DNA of 64,000 nucleotides from Arcobacter_B sp049472135 (GTDB taxonomy: Bacteria; Campylobacterota; Campylobacteria; Campylobacterales; Arcobacteraceae). A model generated the notes under the pieces. That model saw only the letters and a list, made by a program, of their open reading frames with translations, was not told the origin of the DNA and did not search any database. The position numbers and the translations under genes are program-made. Every line of letters begins with the position of its first letter. The first letter of the stretch is position 1. The stretch lies in contig NZ_JBMOVV010000002.1 of NCBI RefSeq assembly GCF_049472135.1, positions 124,001 through 188,000 of the forward strand, given 5' to 3'. This document shows, piece after piece, positions 32,741-40,650 of the stretch.

Positions 32741-33169
32741 ATGAAAAAAATCATTTTATCATCACTACTATTAGCTACATCAATCTTCGCTATGGAAGGA
32801 AAAGAAATGACAGTTTACAAATCACCTTACTGTGGGTGCTGTACAAAATGGATTGATATTATGAAGGAAAAAGGGTTTAAAGTAAAAACTATTATGTCTA
32901 ATAATATGAATGAAATAAAAGCTAATGTTGGAATTACTCCTAAAACTGCTTCATGTCATACAGCCTTAGTTGATGGTTATGTAATAGAAGGGCATGTAAA
33001 CTATAGTGCGGTAAAAAAAATGCTAACTCAAAAACCTAATATAGTAGGGATTACAGTTCAGGGAATGCCTATTGGAAGTCCAGGTATGGAGCAAGGAAAT
33101 ATGAAACAAGCCTACAATATTTTAGCAATTAAAAATGATGGTTCTACAGATATTTATGAGAAACACTAA
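32741..33169 (+). CDS. DUF411 family metal-binding protein
   Basis: A 142-residue secreted protein (signal peptide to about residue 17, ending in IFA). The DUF411 domain holds VYKSPYCGCCTKWIDIMKEKGF with the CGCC motif (about residues 32-35), then GITPKTASCHTALVDGYVIEGHV with a further Cys-His pair. A C-terminal Met-rich loop (GMPIGSPGMEQGNM) adds possible ligands. DUF411 proteins are repeatedly found in copper- and silver-resistance loci and are thought to bind the metal in the periplasm. It is translated directly after the SHOCT gene. Confidence 0.87.
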   Translation: MKKIILSSLLLATSIFAMEGKEMTVYKSPYCGCCTKWIDIMKEKGFKVKTIMSNNMNEIKANVGITPKTASCHTALVDGYVIEGHVNYSAVKKMLTQKPNIVGITVQGMPIGSPGMEQGNMKQAYNILAIKNDGSTDIYEKH

Positions 33170-33178
33170 AGGCAATAT

Positions 33179-33625
33179 ATGAAAATAAAACTTTTAATCC
33201 TAACTATAATTAGTTTCTTTTTTTTACTATTTTATCTTGAATATAACTCATCAAAAGTTGATGATATAACAAATAGATGGTATACAAAAGAGCAAGTTGT
33301 TTTTGGAGAGAAAGTGTTTTCACAAAACTGTGCAAGTTGTCATGGTTATAAGGCAGAAAAAACTATTGAGTGGAAAAAAACTCTACCTGATGGCTCATAT
33401 CCACCTCCACCATTAAATGACAAAGCTCATGCTTGGCATCATCCAAAATGGCAATTATTAGAGATTATTTCAAAAGGTGGAGCTCTTTATGATGGAAAAA
33501 TGCCTGCTTTTGAAGATAAACTTTCAAAAGAAGAGAAAGAGGCAGCCATAGCATATTTTCAATCTTTTTGGGAAGATAAATATTATAACTTATGGTTAGA
33601 ATATGGTGGATTGAAAGATAAATGA
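33179..33625 (+). CDS. Single-haem c-type cytochrome
   Basis: A 148-residue protein with an uncleaved-looking N-terminal helix (LLILTIISFFFLLFYL) that would anchor it on the periplasmic side. The haem site is CASCHGYKAE (about residues 55-64) and the distal Met is probably in GKMPAF (about residue 107). Between them is a Pro- and His-rich loop (YPPPPLNDKAHAWHHPKW). It belongs to the class I cytochrome c group. It could move electrons for copper oxidation in the periplasm, which is inferred from the operon. Its end overlaps the next regulator gene by four bases. Confidence 0.87.
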   Translation: MKIKLLILTIISFFFLLFYLEYNSSKVDDITNRWYTKEQVVFGEKVFSQNCASCHGYKAEKTIEWKKTLPDGSYPPPPLNDKAHAWHHPKWQLLEIISKGGALYDGKMPAFEDKLSKEEKEAAIAYFQSFWEDKYYNLWLEYGGLKDK

Positions 33626-34287
33626 AAATCTTACTTTTAGAAGATGATTTCATCCTAAATGAAATAATTGAAGAATTTTTACTATCATTGAAATATGAAG
33701 TAACTGTTTGTTTTGATGGTCAAGATGCACTTGAAATAATCTATGAAGAACAATTTGACCTTTTTTTATTTGATGTTAATGTACCAAATCTTAATGGATT
33801 TGACTTACTAAAAGAGTTAAAAACACAGAACATAAATACAGCTTCAATATTTATAACATCTAGAAATATGCCTGAAGATTTAAAACTTGGATTTAATTTA
33901 GGTTGCGATGATTACATAAAAAAACCTTTTGATTTAAGTGAATTACAACTAAGAATTGAAAATATTAAAAGATTGCGTAATATTAAAGATTATGGGATAA
34001 TAAGAATTACAAAAGATATTAATTATAATACAAAATCAAAAACAATAATTAATAAAACAGATAAATATGATTTATCCCATATAGAATCTAAGATATTTGA
34101 ATATCTACTAAAAAACAAAAATAGACCTTTATCTATAGAAGAAATTTCAATTAATAATTGGGCTTATGATGATATTCCTGAAAGTAGTACTATTCGAACT
34201 TATATCAAAAATTTAAGAAAAAAAATGAATAAAGATATCATTTCTACAATGAAAAATATTGGTTATAAGCTAAATATTGAGGATTAA
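33622..34287 (+). CDS. Orphan OmpR-family response regulator, paralogue of the CusR-like protein
   Basis: A 221-residue regulator whose first 120 residues are nearly the same as those of the 31752-32414 protein. Asp51 (LFDVNVP), FITSR and IKKPFD are present, so phosphorylation should be possible. The recognition helix ESSTIRTYIKNLRKKM differs little from the paralogue's SDSTIRTYIKNIRK, so both may bind the same tandem boxes. It overlaps the cytochrome gene by four bases and ends the SHOCT operon; no kinase gene follows. It may act as a feedback or competing regulator of the copper regulon. Confidence 0.87.
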   Translation: MKILLLEDDFILNEIIEEFLLSLKYEVTVCFDGQDALEIIYEEQFDLFLFDVNVPNLNGFDLLKELKTQNINTASIFITSRNMPEDLKLGFNLGCDDYIKKPFDLSELQLRIENIKRLRNIKDYGIIRITKDINYNTKSKTIINKTDKYDLSHIESKIFEYLLKNKNRPLSIEEISINNWAYDDIPESSTIRTYIKNLRKKMNKDIISTMKNIGYKLNIED

Positions 34288-34314
34288 TTAAAAAGCAGAT
34301 ATTCTGCTTTTTAA
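34288..34314. terminator. Bidirectional terminator
   Basis: A perfect 11-bp stem (ttaaaaagcag / ctgctttttaa) with a 5-base loop separates the orphan regulator gene from the convergent small peptide gene. Confidence 0.8.
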
Positions 34315-34511
34315 TCTAAATCTTCTTCTGGATAAAGAGCATCAAGCACATCTTTAGAGATAGTTATTTTAGATGGTTGAATACTCTTATTTTTATGAAA
34401 TTCTTTATGCATTTTAATACATTCATCTTTATTCATCATATGAGTATCATTTGCAAATAGACTTCCTGCCATTACACTTGATAGTAAAACTGTTGATACT
34501 AATTTTTTCAT
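34311..34511 (-). CDS. Small secreted peptide of the copper regulon
   Basis: A 66-residue protein with a clear signal peptide (MKKLVSTVLLSSVMAGSLFA). The mature 46 residues contain possible metal ligands (DTHMMNKDECIKMHKEFHKN: three Met, one Cys, three His) and an acidic C-terminus. I chose the ATG at 34511, which has an AAAGGATT ribosome site; the in-frame start at 34565 would overlap the promoter. That promoter carries the same tandem operator as the cus and SHOCT operons, so the peptide is probably made with them. No family is recognised; it may be a periplasmic copper-binding peptide. Confidence 0.7.
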   Translation of the reverse strand: MKKLVSTVLLSSVMAGSLFANDTHMMNKDECIKMHKEFHKNKSIQPSKITISKDVLDALYPEEDLD

Positions 34512-34539
34512 TTCTAATCCTTTATTTTGTATTTTATGT

Positions 34540-34571
34540 ATTATAGAAAAAGCATATGGAAGCAATGTGGA
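34540..34571 (-). promoter_or_regulatory. Promoter of the small peptide gene with tandem 7-bp operator
   Basis: Read on the minus strand: TCCACAT (34571-34565), 4 bases, TCCATAT (34560-34554), 8 bases, then TATAAT (34545-34540). Spacings are identical to those of the cus and SHOCT promoters. Confidence 0.7.
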
Positions 34572-34700
34572 ATATTATTTATAAGTTTTACATCTATTTT
34601 ATTTTCATAGTTATTTATTAATTTTATAACAGTTTATATAACCAAATGATACTTTTTAGTGCTATAATTTTTTATATAGCACTTAGGAAAAGGATTCATT

Positions 34701-37112
34701 ATGGAAAAGAAATCTAGTTTCGGTAAAAAATTATTATTACAAGTTTTAGGTGCAACTATACTTGTATTCTCAATAACAATGTATTTTGTTTCTAGTTACT
34801 CCTACAGTACAGCTCAAGAAGATGCTAGAAAATATCTAAAAGAACTTGCTTCTAAACATGCCCAAAATATTAAAGGACAAATTGAACAATCGATTATTGT
34901 AACAAGAGGATTAGCTTCTCAATTTGAACAGGCAATTGCTCATAATACAAGAATGAATGAAAAGGAAACTATCAACTTTTTCAAGTCTATTCTTGAACAT
35001 AACAATAATATAATTGGTGTTTGGTTTAAAGTAAAAGAAAAAGGAAGTTTCTTTGATGTTTTACCTGAAGGCATGAAAAAAGCAGGATATGATAAAACAG
35101 GTCAATTTAACCCTTATGTAGTTAGATCAAAAGGTTCTTATGTTTTAGATACAGGCTCTGTTTATAATGATGATTTAGAATGGATAAAAGGACCTAGAGA
35201 AGCTAGAAAAACTTTTATCACAAAACCATATAAATATCCAGTTGATGGAGTTGAAGTTCTTATGACAACAGTTGCAATTCCTATGTATAAAGATGGTGTT
35301 TTCTTAGGTTCAATTGGTGTTGATATTGTACTTGATACTTTTGCAAAAATGGCTAATTCTATAAAAGTTTTTGATACGGGTTATACTTTCTTGATAGATA
35401 ATTATGGAATTATGTTAGGGCATAAAAATAAAGATTATCTAGGAAAAGATATATTAGAAATTACTAATAATTCGCAAGACTATATAAACTTATTAAGTAA
35501 TTCAAAACAAAATAAATCTTATTCATTTACTAAAGTATCTGAAAATACAGGAAATGAATCATTTTACTACTCTACTCCTTTTGAATTAAAAGGAACAGGT
35601 AAATATTGGAACTTCATAGTTTTAGCTCCAACTAAAGAGTATTTAGGAAATGCCATATTTATCAGAAATTTTTCAATCCTAGCAGGTATTATTGGTCTGA
35701 TTTTAATTGCAGGTGTTATTTACATATCAGTTAGAAAACTAAATACAAATCTAAATAGTATCTCTGTTGGACTTGAAGGATTTTTTAAATACCTAAATAA
35801 AGAATCATCAACAACTAATGCTATCTCTATTAATAGTAGCGATGAGTTTGGTGTTATGGCATACTCTATCAATAGTAATATTGAAAAGATCAAAGTAGGA
35901 ATTGAACAAGACAATAGATTAATTGAAGAAGTTAAAGGCGTTGTAAATACTGTTAGTCAAGGACTTTTAGATAAAAGAATCAATAGTTCAACTACAACAG
36001 AATCACTAAATGAACTAAAAGAGCTATTAAACTCTATGCTTAATAATTTAGAAAGTTTAGTGGGGCAAGACTTAAATAAAATAAGTGAAGTATTATCTAA
36101 ATATACACAAAGAGATTTTACTGCAAAATTAGACTCAAGTTCTTCTGGTAAAATTGGAAATGAAATCATTGAAATGAATAAAATGATTACGCAAATGCTT
36201 AAAGATAGTGAAGAAGACGGTATTTCTTTACAAAATAGTTCAGATGAATTAACTCAAAATGTTAGAACATTAAGTAATAATGCTACTTCACAAGCAAGTT
36301 CACTTGAAGAGACAGCTGCATCTATAGATGAAATTACAAGTAATATTGAACAAACAAATCAAAAAGCTCAAGAAATGCTTAGTATATCAAATCAGACTAA
36401 AACATCTGCAAGTGAAGGTCAAAACTTAGCAAATCAAACAGTTAAAGCTATGGATGAAATCAATGATACAGTTGTTGCTATTAATGATGCAATTTCTGTT
36501 ATTGATCAAATTGCATTCCAAACAAATATTCTTTCACTAAACGCAGCGGTTGAAGCAGCAACAGCAGGTGAAGCAGGAAAAGGTTTTGCAGTTGTTGCAC
36601 AAGAAGTAAGAAATCTTGCAAGTAGATCAGCAGAAGCTGCTAAAGAGATAAAAGAGTTAGTTGAAACAGCTACAGTTAAAGCAAATACAGGTAAAGGTAT
36701 TAGTAGTAAAATGATTGAAGGGTTTAATCAATTAGATGAAAAGATTGTAGAAACAAGTAAACTAATTGATGATGTTACGCACGCAGCAAACGAACAAACA
36801 ATAGGAATGACTCAAATTGCTGATGCGGTAGGACAATTAGATCAATTTACTCAACAAAATGCTGCTATTGCTGATAAAACTAATTCTATTGCCCATGAAA
36901 CAAATAAAATTGCCTCTGAAGTTGTTGAAAATGTTAATAAAAACAATTTTGAAGGTAAAGGTATTGCAAAACGACAAAAACCATCTTCAAATTCTAATGA
37001 AATTAAAGTAAAAGAGATTAAGCCTATTAAAATTGATAAAAACTCTTCTACAAAAACAACAACTATAAAAAGTAATATAAAAGATTCTGATGATGAATGG
37101 GAAAGCTTTTAA
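34701..37112 (+). CDS. Transmembrane methyl-accepting chemotaxis protein, dCache sensor
   Basis: An 803-residue chemoreceptor. Membrane helices lie at about residues 10-30 and 325-345; between them is a dCache_1-type sensor (FNPYVVRSKGSYVLDTG, YKDGVFLGSIGVDI, DTGYTFLIDNYGIMLGHKNKDYLGKDI). HAMP-like segments follow to about residue 490. The MCP hairpin has the tip VIDQIAFQTNILSLNAAVEA and glutamine/glutamate-rich methylation helices. The last residues, DDEWESF, match the C-terminal xWxxF tether by which CheR and CheB dock on some receptors. The cytoplasmic linker TTTIKSNIKDSDD would make it flexible. The ligand is unknown. It is monocistronic with a strong terminator. Confidence 0.92.
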   Translation: MEKKSSFGKKLLLQVLGATILVFSITMYFVSSYSYSTAQEDARKYLKELASKHAQNIKGQIEQSIIVTRGLASQFEQAIAHNTRMNEKETINFFKSILEHNNNIIGVWFKVKEKGSFFDVLPEGMKKAGYDKTGQFNPYVVRSKGSYVLDTGSVYNDDLEWIKGPREARKTFITKPYKYPVDGVEVLMTTVAIPMYKDGVFLGSIGVDIVLDTFAKMANSIKVFDTGYTFLIDNYGIMLGHKNKDYLGKDILEITNNSQDYINLLSNSKQNKSYSFTKVSENTGNESFYYSTPFELKGTGKYWNFIVLAPTKEYLGNAIFIRNFSILAGIIGLILIAGVIYISVRKLNTNLNSISVGLEGFFKYLNKESSTTNAISINSSDEFGVMAYSINSNIEKIKVGIEQDNRLIEEVKGVVNTVSQGLLDKRINSSTTTESLNELKELLNSMLNNLESLVGQDLNKISEVLSKYTQRDFTAKLDSSSSGKIGNEIIEMNKMITQMLKDSEEDGISLQNSSDELTQNVRTLSNNATSQASSLEETAASIDEITSNIEQTNQKAQEMLSISNQTKTSASEGQNLANQTVKAMDEINDTVVAINDAISVIDQIAFQTNILSLNAAVEAATAGEAGKGFAVVAQEVRNLASRSAEAAKEIKELVETATVKANTGKGISSKMIEGFNQLDEKIVETSKLIDDVTHAANEQTIGMTQIADAVGQLDQFTQQNAAIADKTNSIAHETNKIASEVVENVNKNNFEGKGIAKRQKPSSNSNEIKVKEIKPIKIDKNSSTKTTTIKSNIKDSDDEWESF

Positions 37113-37117
37113 AATAA

Positions 37118-37148
37118 AAAAGCCTTAGGTAAAATACCTAAGGCTTTT
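37118..37148. terminator. Strong terminator after the dCache chemoreceptor
   Basis: A perfect 14-bp stem (aaaagccttaggta / tacctaaggctttt) with loop aaa ends in a T run. It may also serve the convergent RRM gene. Confidence 0.85.
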
Positions 37149-37174
37149 CTTTATTATTAGAAAAAGTGTTCCGA

Positions 37175-37441
37175 CTAGAATTGTCTTCTAGGTCTTTCTT
37201 CTCTTGGTTTAGCTTCGTTAACTCTTAAAGTTCTACCTTCACATTCATTACCATTTAATGCTTCGATAGCTTCACTTCCTGCTTCAGATGAATTCATTTC
37301 AACAAAACCGAAACCTTTAGATCTTCCAGTTTCTCTATCCATGATAACTTTTGCACTTTTAACTTCGCCAAATTTAGCAAAAACTTCTTCTAAATCCTTA
37401 TCTGCCATTCTGTATGACAAATTTCCAACATAAATGTTCAT
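37175..37441 (-). CDS. RRM-domain RNA-binding protein
   Basis: An 88-residue protein made of one RNA-recognition motif: RNP2 is IYVGNLSY (residues 3-10) and RNP1 is RSKGFGFVEM (about 45-54). A short basic tail follows (REERPRRQF). Small stand-alone RRM proteins are common in this phylum and in cyanobacteria, where they bind RNA under cold or stress conditions; the role here is not known. The start has an AAAGGAAAAATT site. Confidence 0.92.
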   Translation of the reverse strand: MNIYVGNLSYRMADKDLEEVFAKFGEVKSAKVIMDRETGRSKGFGFVEMNSSEAGSEAIEALNGNECEGRTLRVNEAKPREERPRRQF

Positions 37442-37509
37442 CTTAATTTTTCCTTTATTTAAGTATAAACATTATGCCTTATTATGAAATAATAATCAAG
37501 AGAGTTTAA

Positions 37510-38919
37510 CTACTCTTTTCCAAAATTTTTAGCTATTGCGTTATTAATTCTACTTTTTGTCTCTTCAAAGCCTAAAATAGCTGTAATATCATAAACAGAA
37601 GGAGCTTGAGTTCCACCTGTTAAAGCAATTCTAATTGGCTGGAATAATTGTGGGAATTTTAAACCATTTTCTTCAATAAATGGTTTTGTAATTGCTTCAT
37701 AATCAGGAGCAATATGTAATGAATCTTTATTTGCTTCAAGTAAAGCTAAATAGTCATTTAACATTTCAATAGTTCCCTCTTTAACAAATTTCTTAGTTCC
37801 TTTTGCTTCATATTCAGTAGGAACTTCTAAAATATTGTTAATTGCATCTTTTAATTCAATTAGTGTTTGAGCTCTCTCTTTACATAAATCTAAAAGCATC
37901 TCTTTTTTATCATGTCCATCTAAAGTACAATCAAAGAACTCTAGCTCTTTTGCTAATCTTTCATTTGATACATTTTTAATGTAGTGAGCGTTTAACCATA
38001 AAAGTTTTTCTGCATTATAAGCAGATGCTGATTTATTAATATTATTTGGATCAAATAGCTCTAACATCTCGTCCATTGAGAAGATTTCTTGATCTCCATT
38101 TGACCAACCTAATCTAACTAAGAAGTTAAGTAATGCTTCTGGTAAATATCCATCTCTTTTATATTGCATAACATCCATCGCACCATCTCTTTTAGATAGT
38201 TTTTTACCTTGAGGGTTGTTAATCATAGGCATATGATAGAATTTTGGTACATCAAAACCTAAAGCATTATAAATTACGATTTGTTTTGGAGTATTTGATA
38301 AGTGGTCATCACCTCTTAATACATCTGTCATTCCCATTAAATGGTCATCAATAGCAACAACAAAGTTATAAATAGGCATACCATTTGCTCTTGCAATTAC
38401 AAAATCATCTACTTGAGATGCATCAAAACTCATCTTACCTTTTACACCATCTTCAAACTCAATTTTTCCCTCAGTTGGAGCTTTGATTCTAATAACTGGC
38501 TCAACTCCCTCTGGAATAGCAGGAAGAGTTTTCCCCTCTTCTGGTCTCCAAGTACCATCATATCTTGGGTTTTCTTTTGCCGCTTCTTGTTTTGCTCTTA
38601 AAGCATCAAGTTCTTCTCTTGACATATAACATTTATATGCTTTACCCTCTTCTAATAGCTGAGCAATATATTTTTTATAAATATCTGTTCTTTTTGATTG
38701 ATATTCAATTTCACAGTCACTTGGCATTCCAACCCATTCAAAAGCTTCAAGAATAGCTCTTACTGCATCTTCATTATTTCTTTGTGTATCTGTATCTTCA
38801 ATTCTTAATTTAAACTCACCACCAGTTTTCTTTGCCCAAAGGTAGCTATATAAAGCTGTTCTAAGCCCTCCAATGTGTAAGTATCCTGTTGGACTTGGTG
38901 CAAATCTTGTAATTGCCAT
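37510..38919 (-). CDS. gltX: Glutamyl-tRNA synthetase
   Basis: A 469-residue class I synthetase. The HIGH motif is in APSPTGYLHIGGLRTALYSY (residues 7-26) and the KMSKS-type motif is KKLSKRDGAMDV (about 238-249). The C-terminal anticodon-binding domain looks complete. Campylobacterota usually carry two GltX paralogues, one of which charges tRNA-Gln; which one this is cannot be decided here. An AGGAG site lies upstream, inside the small membrane-protein gene that precedes it. Confidence 0.95.
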   Translation of the reverse strand: MAITRFAPSPTGYLHIGGLRTALYSYLWAKKTGGEFKLRIEDTDTQRNNEDAVRAILEAFEWVGMPSDCEIEYQSKRTDIYKKYIAQLLEEGKAYKCYMSREELDALRAKQEAAKENPRYDGTWRPEEGKTLPAIPEGVEPVIRIKAPTEGKIEFEDGVKGKMSFDASQVDDFVIARANGMPIYNFVVAIDDHLMGMTDVLRGDDHLSNTPKQIVIYNALGFDVPKFYHMPMINNPQGKKLSKRDGAMDVMQYKRDGYLPEALLNFLVRLGWSNGDQEIFSMDEMLELFDPNNINKSASAYNAEKLLWLNAHYIKNVSNERLAKELEFFDCTLDGHDKKEMLLDLCKERAQTLIELKDAINNILEVPTEYEAKGTKKFVKEGTIEMLNDYLALLEANKDSLHIAPDYEAITKPFIEENGLKFPQLFQPIRIALTGGTQAPSVYDITAILGFEETKSRINNAIAKNFGKE

Positions 38920-38925
38920 TTTAAA

Positions 38926-39033
38926 TTAATTCTCCTCTTCTTTATCTTCTTTATTACTTATATAAAAACCTATTGCTGAAACTACTACCACTACTACTAT
39001 AAAAACTAAAAGTGCTATCTCAAGTGTTGCCAT
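38926..39033 (-). CDS. 35-residue single-span membrane protein between rlmN and gltX
   Basis: A short reading frame with an AAGGAAG ribosome site and ATG at 39033. It encodes MATLEIALL, then a hydrophobic helix rich in Val (VFIVVVVVVSAIGFYI) and a charged tail (SNKEDKEEEN). It overlaps the rlmN stop region by 14 bases, and its last codons contain the gltX ribosome site. One membrane span with a cytoplasmic acidic tail is the pattern of many real small proteins. No family is recognised. Confidence 0.6.
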   Translation of the reverse strand: MATLEIALLVFIVVVVVVSAIGFYISNKEDKEEEN

Positions 39034-40102
39034 TTGCTTCCTTTTCCTTTAGCTGACCACATGCAGCTGAAATATCAAGCCCCTTTGACTCTCTTATAGT
39101 ACAAATAAGTCCCCTGTCATTTAAAAAGTCTTTGAATTTTATCATATCTTTTTCTTCTGGTCGCTGATATGTTGTTCCAGGATATGGATTAAAGTAAATT
39201 AAATTCACTTTTGCATGAATTCCATTTAATAAAACAAGTAGTTTTCTTGCTGCTTCAATAGAGTCATTCTTACCTTTTATTACAAGATATTCAAACATAA
39301 CTTTTTTTCTTGTATCAACTGGGAATTTTTTAACAGCATCAATAATTGAAGCAATATTATAAGCCTTATTCATAGGAATAAGTTCACTTCTTAAATCATC
39401 ATCAACAGCATGAAGAGAAATAGCAAGTTGTATTCCTAAATCTTTTTCACCAAGTTTTTCAATCTTTGAAGCTACCCCTGATGTTGAAACAGTTTGTCTT
39501 CTTCTATTTATTGATAAACCATCTTCTTCTGAGAATATCTGAACAGCTTTAGTAAAGTTGTTAAAGTTATCAAGTGGTTCACCCATTCCCATGTATACGA
39601 TATTTAAAGACTTGTTTTCAGGGATATCATTATCTCTTTTGATATTTACAATTTGTGCTATATATTCACCAACTGTAAGGTTTCTAACAAAACCACCTTT
39701 TGCTGTAAGACAAAAAGTACATCCTACTTTACATCCTACTTGTGATGAAATACAAACAGTATATTGTTCACTTCTTTGGATATTTCCATCTTCATCAATT
39801 TTTTTCTTTTTCATTAAAAGCAATACAGCTTCTACTGTATGCCCATCTCTTAATTTAAATAAATACTTAATACTTCCATCTCTACTTTGTTCTTTCTTTA
39901 CGATTTCCATAATATCAATAGGATATTCATCTTTAAGTGTTTGCTTTAAATCATTTGGGATATTCTTCATCTCATCATAAGATGAAGCATAGTTTTTATA
40001 TAGCCAGTTATATACTTGCTTTGCTCTAAATGCAGGTTTTAAAGTACCTTTTAATTCATCTAAAGTAAAGTCATATATAGAAGCTTCTGCAAATTTTGAC
40101 AT
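39020..40102 (-). CDS. rlmN: Dual-specificity 23S rRNA/tRNA adenine-C2 methyltransferase
   Basis: A 360-residue radical-SAM enzyme that methylates C2 of A2503 in 23S rRNA and of A37 in tRNA. The iron-sulfur motif is CKVGCTFCLTAKGG (about residues 124-137). Other landmarks are MGMGEPLDNFNN, LAISLHAVDDDLRSELIPMN and the catalytic C-terminal Cys in ESKGLDISAACGQL. The length is typical. It lies in a tight minus-strand group with the nucleoside phosphorylase-like gene upstream (11-base gap). Confidence 0.96.
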   Translation of the reverse strand: MSKFAEASIYDFTLDELKGTLKPAFRAKQVYNWLYKNYASSYDEMKNIPNDLKQTLKDEYPIDIMEIVKKEQSRDGSIKYLFKLRDGHTVEAVLLLMKKKKIDEDGNIQRSEQYTVCISSQVGCKVGCTFCLTAKGGFVRNLTVGEYIAQIVNIKRDNDIPENKSLNIVYMGMGEPLDNFNNFTKAVQIFSEEDGLSINRRRQTVSTSGVASKIEKLGEKDLGIQLAISLHAVDDDLRSELIPMNKAYNIASIIDAVKKFPVDTRKKVMFEYLVIKGKNDSIEAARKLLVLLNGIHAKVNLIYFNPYPGTTYQRPEEKDMIKFKDFLNDRGLICTIRESKGLDISAACGQLKEKEANGNT

Positions 40103-40113
40103 ATTTTCTACTC

Positions 40114-40650
40114 TTATTTTATAATTTGTTTTTCTAATAAATAGTTTGTTAGTTTTTCCATTGCTACTTTATGATTCTTCATAAAATCTTCATGGGCATT
40201 TTCATCTGTAAAGTTTGTAACTACAAAAATTCCTGCAACTGGTATTTCAAACTGTTTGGCAACTTGAAGTACAGAGAAGTACTCCATATTTTCAATACCT
40301 ATTCCATACTCTTTAAAGTTTTTTGTAAGCTCTTTATTTGTTGATATATAGTTTGACGAATTTACGATAGTATCATTTCTAGCAAACTTATTTTCAGACT
40401 CTAAAACATTATCTAATGGTGTATATGAACTATTTGTTAAGAAACTAAGTTCTATATTCGAAGCTCTTTTTGATTCAACAATATCAAATATTTTATGTTC
40501 TCCATATGAACCTGCACTTCCTATAAATAGTAAGTAATCAGGTTTATCAAATAGACATTGTCTTGTAAGATTTATAGCTGATTCTACAAGCCCTACTCCA
40601 ATTGGTGTTGCAAATGGAAATACTTCATTTCTTCCTGCACAAACTATCAT
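40114..40650 (-). CDS. Nucleoside phosphorylase-family protein (PNP_UDP_1 fold)
   Basis: A 178-residue protein of the purine/uridine phosphorylase and nucleosidase superfamily. It has the phosphorylase-like start (VCAGRNEVFPFATPIGVG), LLFIGSAGSYG (about 40-50), and the nucleoside-binding region GIENMEYFSVLQVAKQFEIPVAGIFVVTN with the ribose-binding Glu-Met. It is 40-60 residues shorter than PNP or MTAN enzymes, but such short forms exist in Campylobacterota. The substrate is unknown; MTA/SAH or futalosine cleavage are possibilities. It is coupled to rlmN and to the SIMPL gene. Confidence 0.72.
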   Translation of the reverse strand: MIVCAGRNEVFPFATPIGVGLVESAINLTRQCLFDKPDYLLFIGSAGSYGEHKIFDIVESKRASNIELSFLTNSSYTPLDNVLESENKFARNDTIVNSSNYISTNKELTKNFKEYGIGIENMEYFSVLQVAKQFEIPVAGIFVVTNFTDENAHEDFMKNHKVAMEKLTNYLLEKQIIK

